This document shows, in pieces, positions 1 to 9,277 of a stretch of DNA of 64,000 nucleotides. Under the pieces are notes generated by a model. The model saw nothing but the letters and a program-made list of their open reading frames with translations, ran no database searches and was not told the DNA's origin. The translations under genes were made by a program, and so were the position numbers. Source of the DNA: Pseudoduganella namucuonensis (GTDB lineage: Bacteria > Pseudomonadota > Gammaproteobacteria > Burkholderiales > Burkholderiaceae_D); contig NZ_FPBO01000001.1 of the NCBI RefSeq assembly GCF_900116645.1, forward strand, positions 318,416-382,415, written 5' to 3'. Positions within the stretch are counted from its first letter, which is position 1; each line of letters starts with the position of its first letter.

Positions 1-2
1 AC

Positions 3-146
3 AAGGAGGAGGACGGCCAGCGCGTGATGAAGCAGAGCGAGATCACGGTGCGCGTGAAACTGGCGCGCGGCGCCGCGGCGGCCACCGTGTACACCTGCGA
101 CCTGTCGCACGACTACGTCAGCATCAACGCCGACTACCGTTCCTGA
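3..146 (+). CDS. argJ: Glutamate N-acetyltransferase ArgJ, C-terminal fragment
   Basis: This is the last 47 codons of a gene entering from the left edge. ArgJ is the bifunctional ornithine/glutamate acetyltransferase of arginine biosynthesis, which recycles the acetyl group between N-acetylornithine and glutamate in the cytoplasm. The visible tail ends with [16 protein letters not shown], the typical ArgJ C-terminus. The stop codon lies one base before the ATG of the next gene, so the two are probably co-transcribed. Only the end is present, so nothing can be said about the nucleophilic Thr of the autocleavage site. Confidence 0.9.
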   Translation, partial: KEEDGQRVMKQSEITVRVKLARGAAAATVYTCDLSHDYVSINADYRS

Positions 147-147
147 C

Positions 148-1032
148 ATGGCGACCCCACTCGAACATTTCCTGGTGCGCGCCGAGGCCCTGCTGCAGCG
201 CGTGGAGGCCATCCTGCCGCAGGCGCCGCGCGAGCCGGACTGGAAACTGGGCCACGCCTACCGCTGGCGCAAGCGCGCCGGCGGCGTCAGCCACCTGCAG
301 GCGGTGACGCACGTGTCGAGGATCGCGCTGGACGACCTGCACAACATCGCGCCGCAAAAGCTGGCGATCGAGCAGAACACGCGCCAGTTCGTGCAGGGGC
401 GCCCGGCCAACAACGTGCTGTTGACGGGCGCGCGCGGCACCGGCAAGAGCTCGCTGATCAAGGCTTGCCTGAACCAGTTCGCCGATGACGGGCTGCGCCT
501 GATCGAGGTCGACAAGGCCGACCTGGCCGAGCTGCCCGACATCGTCGACCTGGTGGCGGGGCGTCCCGAGCGTTTCATCATCTTCTGCGACGACCTGTCG
601 TTCGAGGAGGGCGAGAGCGGCTACAAGGCGCTGAAGGTGGCGCTGGACGGCTCGATCTCGGCGCAGTCCAACAACGTGCTGATCTATGCCACCTCCAACC
701 GGCGCCACCTGATGCCGGAGCGCATGTCCGACAACGCCACCTACACGCACGACGAGGACGGCGACCTGCATCCGGGCGAAACGGTGGAGGAAAAGATCTC
801 GCTGTCCGAGCGTTTCGGGCTGTGGCTGTCGTTCTACGCCTTCAAGCAGGACGACTACCTGAACATCGTCGGCCACTGGCTGCGCAGCTTCGGCTGCACG
901 GACGCGCAGGTGGCCGAGGCGCGCGGCGACGCGCTGCGCTGGGCGCTGTCGCGCGGCTCGCGCTCCGGCCGGGTCGCCTGGCAGTTCGCCAAGGACTATG
1001 CCGGCAAGCTGCCGGACGGAAGCGCCGCGTGA
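148..1032 (+). CDS. DUF815-family P-loop ATPase
   Basis: A 294-residue cytoplasmic AAA-type ATPase of the DUF815 family, whose cellular role is not established. The Walker A motif GARGTGKSS lies near residue 95, a Walker B-like IIFCDDLSF follows near 150, and a sensor-like ATSNRRHL near 180. It begins one base after argJ and its stop overlaps the GTG start of the following NUDIX gene (GTGA), which indicates tight translational coupling. An argJ - DUF815 ATPase - mutT order is commonly seen in Betaproteobacteria (from memory). Length matches the family. Confidence 0.88.
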   Translation: MATPLEHFLVRAEALLQRVEAILPQAPREPDWKLGHAYRWRKRAGGVSHLQAVTHVSRIALDDLHNIAPQKLAIEQNTRQFVQGRPANNVLLTGARGTGKSSLIKACLNQFADDGLRLIEVDKADLAELPDIVDLVAGRPERFIIFCDDLSFEEGESGYKALKVALDGSISAQSNNVLIYATSNRRHLMPERMSDNATYTHDEDGDLHPGETVEEKISLSERFGLWLSFYAFKQDDYLNIVGHWLRSFGCTDAQVAEARGDALRWALSRGSRSGRVAWQFAKDYAGKLPDGSAA

Positions 1033-1460
1033 GCGTGGGCGAGGTGAAAGTCAAACCGGTGGACGTCGCGGTGGGCATCCTGATCAAGCCCAACGGCGAC
1101 GTGCTGCTGGGCCAGCGCCCGGCGGGCAAGCCCTACGACGGCTACTGGGAATTCCCCGGCGGCAAAGTCGATCCCGGCGAAACGGTGCTGGAGGCGCTGA
1201 AGCGCGAATTCGTCGAAGAGTTGGGGATGAACATCCACAGCGCGCAGGAATGGTGCGGCGTCGAATATGTCTACCCGCACGCCCACGTCCGGCTGCACTT
1301 CTACATCAGCCGCGACTGGAGCGGCGAAGCGCAGAGCCTCGAAGGTCAAGCGTTCGCGTGGCAAGGCACGGTCGGCGTCGAGCCGCTGCTGCCGGCCACG
1401 ATCCCGCTGCTCGAATGGCTGGACCAGATCCGCCACGACCCCACGGCCCTGCCCGCCTAA
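1029..1460 (+). CDS. mutT: MutT-type NUDIX hydrolase (8-oxo-dGTP diphosphatase-like)
   Basis: A 143-residue NUDIX hydrolase, most like MutT, which removes oxidised dGTP from the nucleotide pool and so limits A:T to C:G transversions. The NUDIX box is intact near residues 40-62: GGKVDPGETVLEALKREFVE followed by EELG. The preceding WEFPGGK is typical of MutT. The start chosen is GTG at 1029, overlapping the stop of the ATPase gene by four bases; upstream in-frame codons lie inside that gene. It is the last gene of the argJ-ATPase-mutT run and is followed by a double hairpin. Some MutT relatives in this position carry a thiamine-phosphate synthase-like extension; this one does not. Confidence 0.88.
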   Translation: MSVGEVKVKPVDVAVGILIKPNGDVLLGQRPAGKPYDGYWEFPGGKVDPGETVLEALKREFVEELGMNIHSAQEWCGVEYVYPHAHVRLHFYISRDWSGEAQSLEGQAFAWQGTVGVEPLLPATIPLLEWLDQIRHDPTALPA

Positions 1461-1616
1461 AAAAGCGCCCAGGGCTATTTTTCCCGTCAAGCAATAATAG
1501 CCCAGGGCGCTTTTCGCCGCGCGGCAACGCCTTCCCAGTGGGACGCGGCTGTCCGCGGCGGAAAAACGCCCTGGGCTTTTATTGCCGCATGGGAAAAATA
1601 GCCCTGGGCGCTTATT
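1461..1616. terminator. Double hairpin, probable bidirectional terminator between mutT and yacG
   Basis: Two hairpins are built from four copies of a motif with core GCCC(A/T)GGGC. Hairpin 1 pairs 1461-1479 with 1496-1514: 19 bp with only a central A-A mismatch, ending in TTTT. Hairpin 2 pairs about 1562-1580 with 1596-1616, again mismatched only around the centre of the core, and ends in a T-run when read on the minus strand. It lies between the convergent ends of mutT and yacG, so it can terminate transcription from both sides. Nothing else is visible in the 183-base gap. Confidence 0.7.
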
Positions 1617-1643
1617 GGGGCGCCTAGTGGGCGGGGCGGTGGC

Positions 1644-1814
1644 TTATTCTTCGTCGAGAGGATCGACGGGGGGCGGGACGGGGATGGCGTATTTTTCCTC
1701 GGCCCAGGCGCCCAGGTCGATTTGCTTGCAGCGCTCGGAACAGAAGGGGCGGTATTTGTTCTTTTCGGTCCACTCCACCTTGGCGGAGCAGGTCGGGCAT
1801 TCAACTACGGTCAT
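1644..1814 (-). CDS. yacG: YacG, zinc-binding DNA gyrase inhibitor
   Basis: A 56-residue YacG protein; the family binds zinc and inhibits DNA gyrase by contacting GyrB. The four zinc ligands are seen as CPTC near the N-terminus and CSERC about 20 residues later, with an acidic, proline-rich tail (PVDPLDEE). The start at 1814 (MTVVECPTC) was chosen because it gives the normal length and falls 10 bases after the zapD stop; an upstream start at 1859 would overlap zapD and add unconserved residues. It is the distal gene of the pilD-coaE-zapD-yacG run. Confidence 0.9.
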   Translation of the reverse strand: MTVVECPTCSAKVEWTEKNKYRPFCSERCKQIDLGAWAEEKYAIPVPPPVDPLDEE

Positions 1815-1824
1815 GGCGTTCACT

Positions 1825-2580
1825 TCAAAAATTGCAGAGCGTGAGCTCGAACGGGACATCCTCTTCCAGCGGCTTGGGCTTCAGGTCGCCGCCTTGCGTG
1901 GTGAACCTCACCCACAGCATGTATTTGTTGGCGGAGATCTCCGGGATCGCCCCCGTCGCCTCGTCCAGCGTCAGCCTCAGCATTTGATAGACCTTGCCTT
2001 GGAGCATTTGCTGGTAGCTGCCGGTGTTGGCGATCATTTTCACAGGACCGCCGGAATCGCGCAATAGCCGCAGCACCAGCGCCAGCGCGTCGAACAGCGG
2101 CGCCAGCGGACCGAACCAGCCGGCGATGTCGTTGAAGCGCTGCTCGGCGCCGCGCTTTTGCCAGGCGTAGTAGGACGGCAGGTCGAATTCGCAGGCGCCG
2201 CCGGGGATGATGGTGCGGCCCCGTATGCTCATCAGCCATTCGTTGTCGCGGATGTTTTGCCCAGTCTTGCCTTGCGCCGCCACCAGCGCGCCGCTGACGG
2301 CGTCCAGCTCGGACAGGATGGCGTCCAAGGTCTCGGCCTGCACATTGGGATTGGAGCGGTAGCCCAGCAGGCTTTGCCGCTGGCGCTCCAGCTCCTGCAG
2401 CAGGTCCGACTTCAGGTCGGCGCGGCCGGCCACTTCGAGCATGTCGAAGATCGTCGCCAGGGCGACGTGATGCTGCATCGGATGTTCTTGATGGACAAAG
2501 AACTTGAATTTCTCATACAGGTCTTCCAGCCGCAACAACGTGCGTATGCGCTCGTTGAAAGGGTATTCGTAGACAATCAA
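1825..2580 (-). CDS. zapD: Cell division protein ZapD
   Basis: A 251-residue ZapD (formerly YacF/DUF1342), a cytoplasmic FtsZ-binding protein that bundles FtsZ protofilaments at the division ring. It begins [19 protein letters not shown], the hallmark N-terminus, continues with the family's alpha-helical region and ends with a beta-rich domain (PFELTLCNF). Length is normal. It is placed between coaE and yacG as in gamma- and betaproteobacteria. The start is the first in-frame ATG and matches the family start. Confidence 0.95.
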   Translation of the reverse strand: MIVYEYPFNERIRTLLRLEDLYEKFKFFVHQEHPMQHHVALATIFDMLEVAGRADLKSDLLQELERQRQSLLGYRSNPNVQAETLDAILSELDAVSGALVAAQGKTGQNIRDNEWLMSIRGRTIIPGGACEFDLPSYYAWQKRGAEQRFNDIAGWFGPLAPLFDALALVLRLLRDSGGPVKMIANTGSYQQMLQGKVYQMLRLTLDEATGAIPEISANKYMLWVRFTTQGGDLKPKPLEEDVPFELTLCNF

Positions 2581-2643
2581 AATGACTTCCCTCTAAAGAT
2601 GGGCCTGAAAGAATTCCGTGATTCTGAACCAAGCGAAGCAAAA

Positions 2644-3288
2644 TTACAAACGTTGCGCAGGTATTGTTATCGTTCCTGCGGAAATTGCCAGGTATAAATC
2701 GTGTAATCGCGCAATTTGCGGTGCCAATGCCGCGATTTCGCCGCCATTGTCTATGACATCGTCCGCCGCCGCCAGGCGCGTCGGGCGCGTTACCTGGGCC
2801 GCCATGATGGCCAGCACCTGGCTTTCCGGCAGGCCGTTGCGCGCCATCACGCGCGCCACTTGCACTTCTTCCGGGCAATCTACCACCAGCACGCGGTTTA
2901 CCCGCGCACGCCAGTTGCCGGACTCGACCAGCAGCGGCACCGCGAAGATCACGTAGGGACCGGTGGCCGCCGCGCCGGCCGCGTCGGTGGCCTCGCGGAT
3001 GCGCGGGTGCAGGATGGCCTCCAGCCGCGCCTTGGCGCCGCTGTCGGAGAACACCAGCGCGCGCATTTTCGCACGGTCCATGGCGCCATGCGCGTCCGCG
3101 TAGCCGGGGCCGAACTCGGCCAGGATGGCCGGCATGGCTGGACCGTTCGGGCCGGTCAGCGCGTGGGCGATGCGGTCGGTGTCGACGATGCTGGCGCCGC
3201 GCTCGGCGAACATGTCGGCCACCAGGCTTTTGCCGCTGCCGATGCCGCCGGTCAGGCCGATGTGAAGTTTACCCGCCCCGCTGGCCAT
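2644..3288 (-). CDS. coaE: Dephospho-CoA kinase
   Basis: A 214-residue CoaE, catalysing the last step of coenzyme A synthesis, ATP-dependent phosphorylation of the 3'-hydroxyl of dephospho-CoA. The P-loop [11 protein letters not shown] is near residue 10, followed by DTDRIAH and, further on, HPRIRE and the VPLLVE motif, all diagnostic. The ATG at 3288 overlaps the pilD stop by one base, so translation is probably coupled. A longer in-frame opening runs back through pilD in another frame and is only a shadow. Confidence 0.95.
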   Translation of the reverse strand: MASGAGKLHIGLTGGIGSGKSLVADMFAERGASIVDTDRIAHALTGPNGPAMPAILAEFGPGYADAHGAMDRAKMRALVFSDSGAKARLEAILHPRIREATDAAGAAATGPYVIFAVPLLVESGNWRARVNRVLVVDCPEEVQVARVMARNGLPESQVLAIMAAQVTRPTRLAAADDVIDNGGEIAALAPQIARLHDLYLAISAGTITIPAQRL

Positions 3289-4157
3289 CAGTGCCCCAGC
3301 AGGCTTTGCGTGAACCCGGCCAGCGGGCCGCCGAACAGCAGCGCGATCATGCCGGCGGCCGCCAGGTAGGGGCCGAAGGGGATCGGGTTGTTGCGTCCGC
3401 GCTTGGCGAACACCATCAGGCAGATGCCGACCACGGCGCCCACGATCGAGGACAGCAGGATGATGGTCGGCAGCATGGTCCAGCCCAGCCAGGCGCCCAG
3501 CGCGGCCAGCAGTTTGAAGTCGCCGTAGCCCATGCCCTCCTTGCCGGTCACCAGCTTGAACAGCCAGTAGACGCTCCACAGCGCCAGGTAGCCGGCCGCC
3601 GCGCCGATCACGGCGTCCTGCAGCGGCACGAACAGGCCGTTGATGTTGAGCAGCAGGCCGGCCCACAGCAGGGGCAGCGTGAGGTCGTCCGGCAGCAGCT
3701 GGGTGTCGGCGTCGATGAAGGTCATGGCGATCAGCATATAGGCGAAGCACAGCGAGGCCAGCCCCATCCAGCCGCTGCCGAAGTGCCACACCAGCACCGC
3801 CGACAGCGCGCCCGTCAGCGCCTCGATGACGGGGTAGCGCGGCGAGATCTTCGCCTTGCAGTTGCTGCACTTGCCGCCCAGGACCAGGTAGCTCACCACG
3901 GGGATGTTTTCCAGCGCCGTGATCTGGTGCTGGCAATGCGGGCAGGCCGAGCGCGGCGCCACCAGGTTGTAGCGCGTCGTGTGCGGCAACTCCTTGCCCG
4001 ATTCGGAGGCGACATAGTTGTCCGACTCGCGCTGCATCATGATGGGGATGCGGTGGATCACCACGTTCAGGAAACTGCCGATCAGCAGACCGAATATGCC
4101 GGCCACGATGGCCGGAAGCAGGGACGCGGGCGGGGCGAACAACAGGATGTCTTGCAT
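3288..4157 (-). CDS. pilD: Type IV prepilin peptidase / N-methyltransferase PilD
   Basis: A 289-residue polytopic inner-membrane aspartyl protease that cleaves the leader of type IV prepilins and N-methylates the new N-terminus. It shows the N-terminal domain with [12 protein letters not shown], the tetracysteine CPHC/CSNC near residues 75-100, and the two catalytic aspartate regions [11 protein letters not shown] and GYGDFKLLA. Normally pilD follows pilB and pilC directly; here those genes lie at 32137-35123, separated by 28 kb, although the strand and order are preserved. It now heads the pilD-coaE-zapD-yacG run and presumably has its own promoter in the 99-base gap upstream. Confidence 0.95.
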   Translation of the reverse strand: MQDILLFAPPASLLPAIVAGIFGLLIGSFLNVVIHRIPIMMQRESDNYVASESGKELPHTTRYNLVAPRSACPHCQHQITALENIPVVSYLVLGGKCSNCKAKISPRYPVIEALTGALSAVLVWHFGSGWMGLASLCFAYMLIAMTFIDADTQLLPDDLTLPLLWAGLLLNINGLFVPLQDAVIGAAAGYLALWSVYWLFKLVTGKEGMGYGDFKLLAALGAWLGWTMLPTIILLSSIVGAVVGICLMVFAKRGRNNPIPFGPYLAAAGMIALLFGGPLAGFTQSLLGH

Positions 4158-4256
4158 CGATCAGGTTCCGTTTGGGGATGGTTGCAGTAGTATAAGGCAG
4201 TGCCTGCCGCCAAGGGAGGCTTACTCGCAACTAACACGACCAAGAGGGGAGCCAGG

Positions 4257-4628
4257 ATGGATCAGCAGTATGAAGAGGGTTTGAAGACGCGCCAGCGGGT
4301 GATGGGCGAGCCCTTCGTCGAGCGCGCGTTCGCCGCCGCCACCGATTTCACGCGGCCGCTGCAGGACTACATCACGCGCGAGGCCTGGGGCACGGTGTGG
4401 CAGCGCGACGGCCTGGACCTGAAGACGCGCAGCATCGTCACCGTCTCCATGCTGGTGGCGATGGGCCGCGCCCACGAGCTGAAAGGCCATGTGCGCGGCG
4501 CCCTGAACAACGGGGTGACGGTGGCGGAACTGCAGGAGATCCTGCTGCACGCCACCGTGTATTGCGGGGTGCCGGTGGCGGCCGAGGCCTTCCGCGCCGC
4601 GCAGGAGGTGCTGGAACAGGCGGCTTGA
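4257..4628 (+). CDS. Carboxymuconolactone decarboxylase family protein
   Basis: A 123-residue protein of the CMD/AhpD-like all-helical fold. Length and pattern match 4-carboxymuconolactone decarboxylases (beta-ketoadipate pathway), with the conserved stretch RSIVTVSMLVAMGR, the HELKGHVRGALNNG helix and LLHATVYCGVP. No other beta-ketoadipate genes are nearby, so the substrate is uncertain and a peroxidase-like or unknown role is possible. The ATG at 4257 is preceded by AGAGGGGAGCC, a good ribosome site; an upstream ATG at 4200 gives an unconserved extension. It is divergent from pilD. Confidence 0.85.
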   Translation: MDQQYEEGLKTRQRVMGEPFVERAFAAATDFTRPLQDYITREAWGTVWQRDGLDLKTRSIVTVSMLVAMGRAHELKGHVRGALNNGVTVAELQEILLHATVYCGVPVAAEAFRAAQEVLEQAA

Positions 4629-4634
4629 GCGTCC

Positions 4635-5351
4635 TCAGCCGTTGTTGATCAGCAGCGGCGCCAGCTCGTCTCCCGCGCCCACGCCCTGGCCCCACGCCCA
4701 GCAGCCCCAGTCCCAGCCTTGGTTGATGTCGAAGCCCACGGCGTGGGCCGTTTCGCCGTCGGCCATGCGCACCAACAGGCCGGCCGACGAGCCCGGCGCT
4801 CCGCCCGCCGGCGCGGTGCCGGCCAGCTTGGGCACCGCCTGGCCGGGTTGCCACGCCTCGGTCGAGAAGGCCAGCAACACGAGCCCGGACGGCCGCAGCG
4901 CCTGCGACGTTTCGCCGTACAGGTGGAAGCGCGCCAGCCGCCGGTAGCCGCCATCCCCGGCCGGCTCCGCCAGCCCGGTGTACAGCGAGCTGGTGGTGTA
5001 GTTCAGGACGCTGATGGCGTCCGCCGCGCCGGCCCGGGCGACGCTGCCATCCCCGTCGTCTTGGGTGACGCTGACCGTGTCGCCGGGCGCCGTGTCGAAA
5101 TAGAACACGGACGGCGCGTCGTCGCCGGCCACGCAAGTCCAGGCGGCCAGCCCGGCCCCCCAGGTGATGACCATCTCCTGGGCGAGCTCGGCGAAGGCGC
5201 GCCAGACCAGCACCTGCCCTTCCGGGCCGCCGGCGTCCGCGCCCCGGAAGGCGTAGAGGCGGAAGTCCGACTGCCGCAGCGCGGCGACGGTGGCGTCGGA
5301 CAGCTGGAGGGAGATCTGGTACACGCTGGCCTCGCCGTCAAGGACCGGCAT
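4635..5351 (-). CDS. Unknown protein, shorter of two tandem paralogues (WG-x3-WG type)
   Basis: I do not recognise a named family. The 238-residue product has no signal peptide or membrane segment and looks beta-rich. It aligns over its whole length with the C-terminal three quarters of the 320-residue protein encoded just upstream: shared landmarks are S-x2-LSDATVAAL-x4-LYAFRG near the start, NAISV/DAISV-LN in the middle, and the C-terminal GWDWGCWAWGQ followed by LAPLL. Its ATG is three bases after the upstream stop with no clear ribosome site, suggesting translational coupling. Together with the winged-helix gene it forms a three-gene unit beside an FHA-sigma54 activator and a Ser/Thr kinase. 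Confidence 0.75.
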   Translation of the reverse strand: MPVLDGEASVYQISLQLSDATVAALRQSDFRLYAFRGADAGGPEGQVLVWRAFAELAQEMVITWGAGLAAWTCVAGDDAPSVFYFDTAPGDTVSVTQDDGDGSVARAGAADAISVLNYTTSSLYTGLAEPAGDGGYRRLARFHLYGETSQALRPSGLVLLAFSTEAWQPGQAVPKLAGTAPAGGAPGSSAGLLVRMADGETAHAVGFDINQGWDWGCWAWGQGVGAGDELAPLLINNG

Positions 5352-5354
5352 GGC

Positions 5355-6317
5355 TCAGGCCGCCAGCGCCAGGCGGCGGCCGGGCAGGGCGCGCACCTCG
5401 GACTGGGAGGTGTCCACCAGCAGCGGCGCCAGCGCATAGTTGGCCGGGAACTGTTGGCCCCAGCTGAAACCGCCCCAGCTCCAGCCGTTGTTGCTGTCGT
5501 AGCTGATGCCGGCGCGGCTTTCCACGCCCGTCAGGTCGACCAGGATGCCGCGGCTGAGCGAGCGCTCCAGCACCACGCCGGTGTCGACGGTGCCGCTGGC
5601 GAACATCAGGAACACCTTTTCCTCGGGGATGATGATGTCCAGCATGCCGCCCATCAGATTGAAGGCGCAGATGGGCTGGGCCGCGCCGCCGATGTCGGGC
5701 GCTTGCGAAATGCCGCAGGTGAACGAACGGTTGCTCATGTTCTGGACCGAAATGGCGTTGGGCTGGCCGCTGGACACCACGGTCCCGATGCCCGAATCGG
5801 CCACCTGCATGGACTCGCCGATCGTGATGGGCTGGGAGTTGCTGCTGTCGATCTGGCCCTTGGGAACGAAGGCTTGCAGCGAGGCGTAGGCCTCGTAGTC
5901 CTCGGTCCAGTTCAGCGTGTTGGTGGTGATGAAGTCGGTGGTGCTGAACCAGGTGACCGGCACCGCGCCCCCGGGCGGCGTGCCGGGCGACTTCACGCCC
6001 TTGAACGCCACCAGCGAATAGCCCTGCATGGCGTTCACCGTGGCCTCGCTCATGGTGAAGCTGAGGCTGTAGGGCGTGCCGTCGTCGCGGACGCTGAGCG
6101 CGCCGTTGGGCGACGAGATCCGCACCTTGATTTTCAGTTTGGTGGCGGCCCGTTGCAGGTTCAGCAGGTACATGGCTGTGTCGCCGTCGGCGCGGTAGCC
6201 GCCGTTGCCGGCCAGGCGGTCGTAGACGAAGGCGTTGTCGTGGTAGCCCGCCGTCTGGATGATGAGCTTGACCTGGTTCAGTTCGATGGTGTTGGAAAAG
6301 AAATCATAGGTGTGCAT
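5355..6317 (-). CDS. Unknown protein, longer of two tandem paralogues (WG-x3-WG type)
   Basis: A 320-residue protein of no family I can name. Residues about 1-75 are specific to it (HTYDFFSNTIELNQVKL and following); the rest parallels the 238-residue neighbour, with LSFTMSEATVNAM, VAFKGVK, NAISVQN and the C-terminal NGWSWGGFSWGQQ followed by ALAPLLVD. There is no export signal. GAAGGAGCACATC gives a strong ribosome site before the ATG, implying abundant synthesis. It lies 95 bases after the winged-helix gene on the same strand. A structural, toxin-like or carbohydrate-binding role could fit a soluble beta-rich protein, but that is speculation. Confidence 0.78.
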   Translation of the reverse strand: MHTYDFFSNTIELNQVKLIIQTAGYHDNAFVYDRLAGNGGYRADGDTAMYLLNLQRAATKLKIKVRISSPNGALSVRDDGTPYSLSFTMSEATVNAMQGYSLVAFKGVKSPGTPPGGAVPVTWFSTTDFITTNTLNWTEDYEAYASLQAFVPKGQIDSSNSQPITIGESMQVADSGIGTVVSSGQPNAISVQNMSNRSFTCGISQAPDIGGAAQPICAFNLMGGMLDIIIPEEKVFLMFASGTVDTGVVLERSLSRGILVDLTGVESRAGISYDSNNGWSWGGFSWGQQFPANYALAPLLVDTSQSEVRALPGRRLALAA

Positions 6318-6412
6318 GATGTGCTCCTTCAGTGTGGTTGTTGGTCGGCCGGCTGTGGGGCGCCGGTGAACACATGGTGCGCCGCGCCCGGCCGGCGAGC
6401 CATGACGGCCGC

Positions 6413-6856
6413 TTACGCCGCATTACAGGCGATGACGTCGGGCCCGCACACGCCCTCCAGGCGCGAGCCGCGCAGGATCTGGAACGGCACCGAGCCCAGC
6501 CGCAGCTCGCCGCGGCGGCGCTCGACCACGTCCGGCAGCGTGGCGCCGTCGGGCAGGGCGCGCGCGATCTGGCTGCGCGCGCGGTGGATCTGGATGTTCA
6601 GGTGGGACGGGTCGAGGCCCAGCATGCGCGACAGCTGGTCCAGCTGTATCCAGCCCTGGCTGCTGGGGTCCAGGCCCTGGCGCGCGTCGTCCATGCGGCG
6701 CCGCGCCAGCGTGAGCAGGCTGTAGTGGTGGGCGCGCTCGCCCAGGTCCAGCTCGGCGCGGGCGCCCAGCGCGATCCTGAGGTAGGCGTGTTCTTCGTTG
6801 AGGCTGACCTGGAAGCGCAGCAGCGGCTGCGCGGTGGTGCTGTCGTCGGTGTTCAT
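6413..6856 (-). CDS. Small winged-helix-like protein of the FHA/kinase cluster
   Basis: A 147-residue soluble protein. Residues about 35-100 ([14 protein letters not shown], then [15 protein letters not shown] and [12 protein letters not shown]) resemble the C-terminal winged-helix-like module often fused to FHA domains in proteobacterial signalling proteins; here it stands alone. The N-terminal [17 protein letters not shown] is also typical of that context. The ATG at 6856 has AGGAG six bases upstream. A candidate sigma54 promoter and a large inverted repeat lie upstream. It probably acts with the FHA activator encoded divergently, either in DNA binding or as an adaptor; the assignment rests on pattern memory only. 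Confidence 0.72.
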   Translation of the reverse strand: MNTDDSTTAQPLLRFQVSLNEEHAYLRIALGARAELDLGERAHHYSLLTLARRRMDDARQGLDPSSQGWIQLDQLSRMLGLDPSHLNIQIHRARSQIARALPDGATLPDVVERRRGELRLGSVPFQILRGSRLEGVCGPDVIACNAA

Positions 6857-6910
6857 GGCGAGCTCCTGTAATGGGAAGGGAACCGGGCGGGCCGGGCTTG
6901 CCCTTGTCGC

Positions 6911-6926
6911 TACAAGTTCCATGCCA
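6911..6926 (-). promoter_or_regulatory. Candidate sigma54 (-24/-12) promoter of the winged-helix/paralogue operon
   Basis: Read on the minus strand the sequence is TGGCATG-GAAC-TTGTA, against the consensus TGGCACG-N4-TTGCW: exact spacing, intact GG of the -24 element, mismatches at one base in each element (the -12 GC is GT). It sits about 55 bases before the ATG at 6856. A sigma54 activator is encoded divergently 150 bases away, which raises the plausibility. Confidence 0.55.
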
Positions 6927-6988
6927 GGCCGTCCACGCCGGCGCGCACGGGCTCGCGGGGCGCGGCGGGCCTGGGCGAGGGCGCACGG

Positions 6989-7038
6989 CGTGTCAGCGGG
7001 CGTGTCAACCGCGGGCCGTTGACACGCCCGCTGACACG
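6989..7038. promoter_or_regulatory. Perfect 21-bp inverted repeat in the divergent regulator gap (candidate activator site)
   Basis: 6989-7009 and 7018-7038 are perfect reverse complements with an 8-base spacer. Each arm contains two TGTCA half-sites (TGTCAGC and TGTCAAC), four in all. The element lies 63-112 bases upstream of the candidate -24 element at 6926 and 41 bases before the ATG of the FHA-sigma54 activator, the usual place for an enhancer-type site bound by a sigma54 activator, and could also autoregulate the activator gene. A hairpin function is possible, but there is no T-run on either side. Confidence 0.6.
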
Positions 7039-7078
7039 CGTGCCATAATCGAAAGACCAGCCCCTTTCCCATGCGCGC

Positions 7079-8647
<1,569 letters not shown>

Positions 8648-8668
8648 AGCCGCCCCCGCCCCCGCTTT

Positions 8669-9277
8669 CTACTTGCGCGGCTGCGTGCGGCGCCCGCCGC
8701 CGTCGGTGGGATGGCCGCCGTCGCCGACCTCGCTCTCGGGATCGAAGTAATACACCCGCCGCACCGGCTCCCGTCCCGCGAAGGCCAGCTCCACCGTCAG
8801 GTAGAACGACAGGTCCCAGCGGCCCGGCGCCTTCGCCACCGTCAGGAAGCCGTCCGATTGCAGCCCGTACATGCTGTAGCCGGGCTGCCGCAGGCGCTCG
8901 GCGAACGCGGACTGGCCCAGCGCGGGTTCGGGGCTGAAGCCCTCCATCAGCACGCAGGCGCCGGTGGCGCCGTCGAACGGCGAAGGCGAGGCGAAGCGGA
9001 CCGCCTCGCCGGGCGTCAGCCGCGTGATCTGCGGCCGGGTCAGGATGGCGCACTCGATCACCTTGAAGCCATCGAAGCCGGACGCCTTGCTGCCGAAGGC
9101 CAGTATCTCCACCGACAGCTGCTCCTTGGGATTGAACAGGATGGCGCCGGCGTTGCCGCCATACCAGGGCAGCGAATTCGGCTCGAATTGCCAGTTCAGT
9201 TGGCTGCTGAGCTGCTGCGCGTCGAACGACACGCTCAGGGTGCATTGCTCGGGATCTTGGCTCGATTCTTGGGTCAT
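8669..9277 (-). CDS. Unknown protein translationally coupled to the Ser/Thr kinase
   Basis: I do not recognise the family. The 202-residue product is soluble and beta-rich, begins MTQESSQDPEQ, and ends in a hydrophilic, glycine-rich tail (GDGGHPTDGGGRR). There is no signal peptide. Its ATG at 9277 overlaps the kinase stop (ATGA), so the two are almost certainly translated together; the product may be a kinase substrate or partner. The long opening in this frame running back through the kinase gene is a shadow. It converges on the FHA activator gene, the stops being 22 bases apart. Confidence 0.78.
   Translation of the reverse strand: MTQESSQDPEQCTLSVSFDAQQLSSQLNWQFEPNSLPWYGGNAGAILFNPKEQLSVEILAFGSKASGFDGFKVIECAILTRPQITRLTPGEAVRFASPSPFDGATGACVLMEGFSPEPALGQSAFAERLRQPGYSMYGLQSDGFLTVAKAPGRWDLSFYLTVELAFAGREPVRRVYYFDPESEVGDGGHPTDGGGRRTQPRK

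Noticed and set aside
4635..6317. Naming the paralogues as AidA/PixA inclusion-body proteins, aegerolysins or actinoporin-like toxins
   Set aside because: Some beta-rich flavour is similar, but none of the diagnostic motifs of those families is visible.
4719..6725. 668-codon plus-strand frame antisense to the paralogous unknown proteins
   Set aside because: I considered whether the plus strand is the real coding strand because the paralogues are unknown. The minus-strand products align with each other, have good spacing and ribosome sites; the plus-strand product is low complexity.
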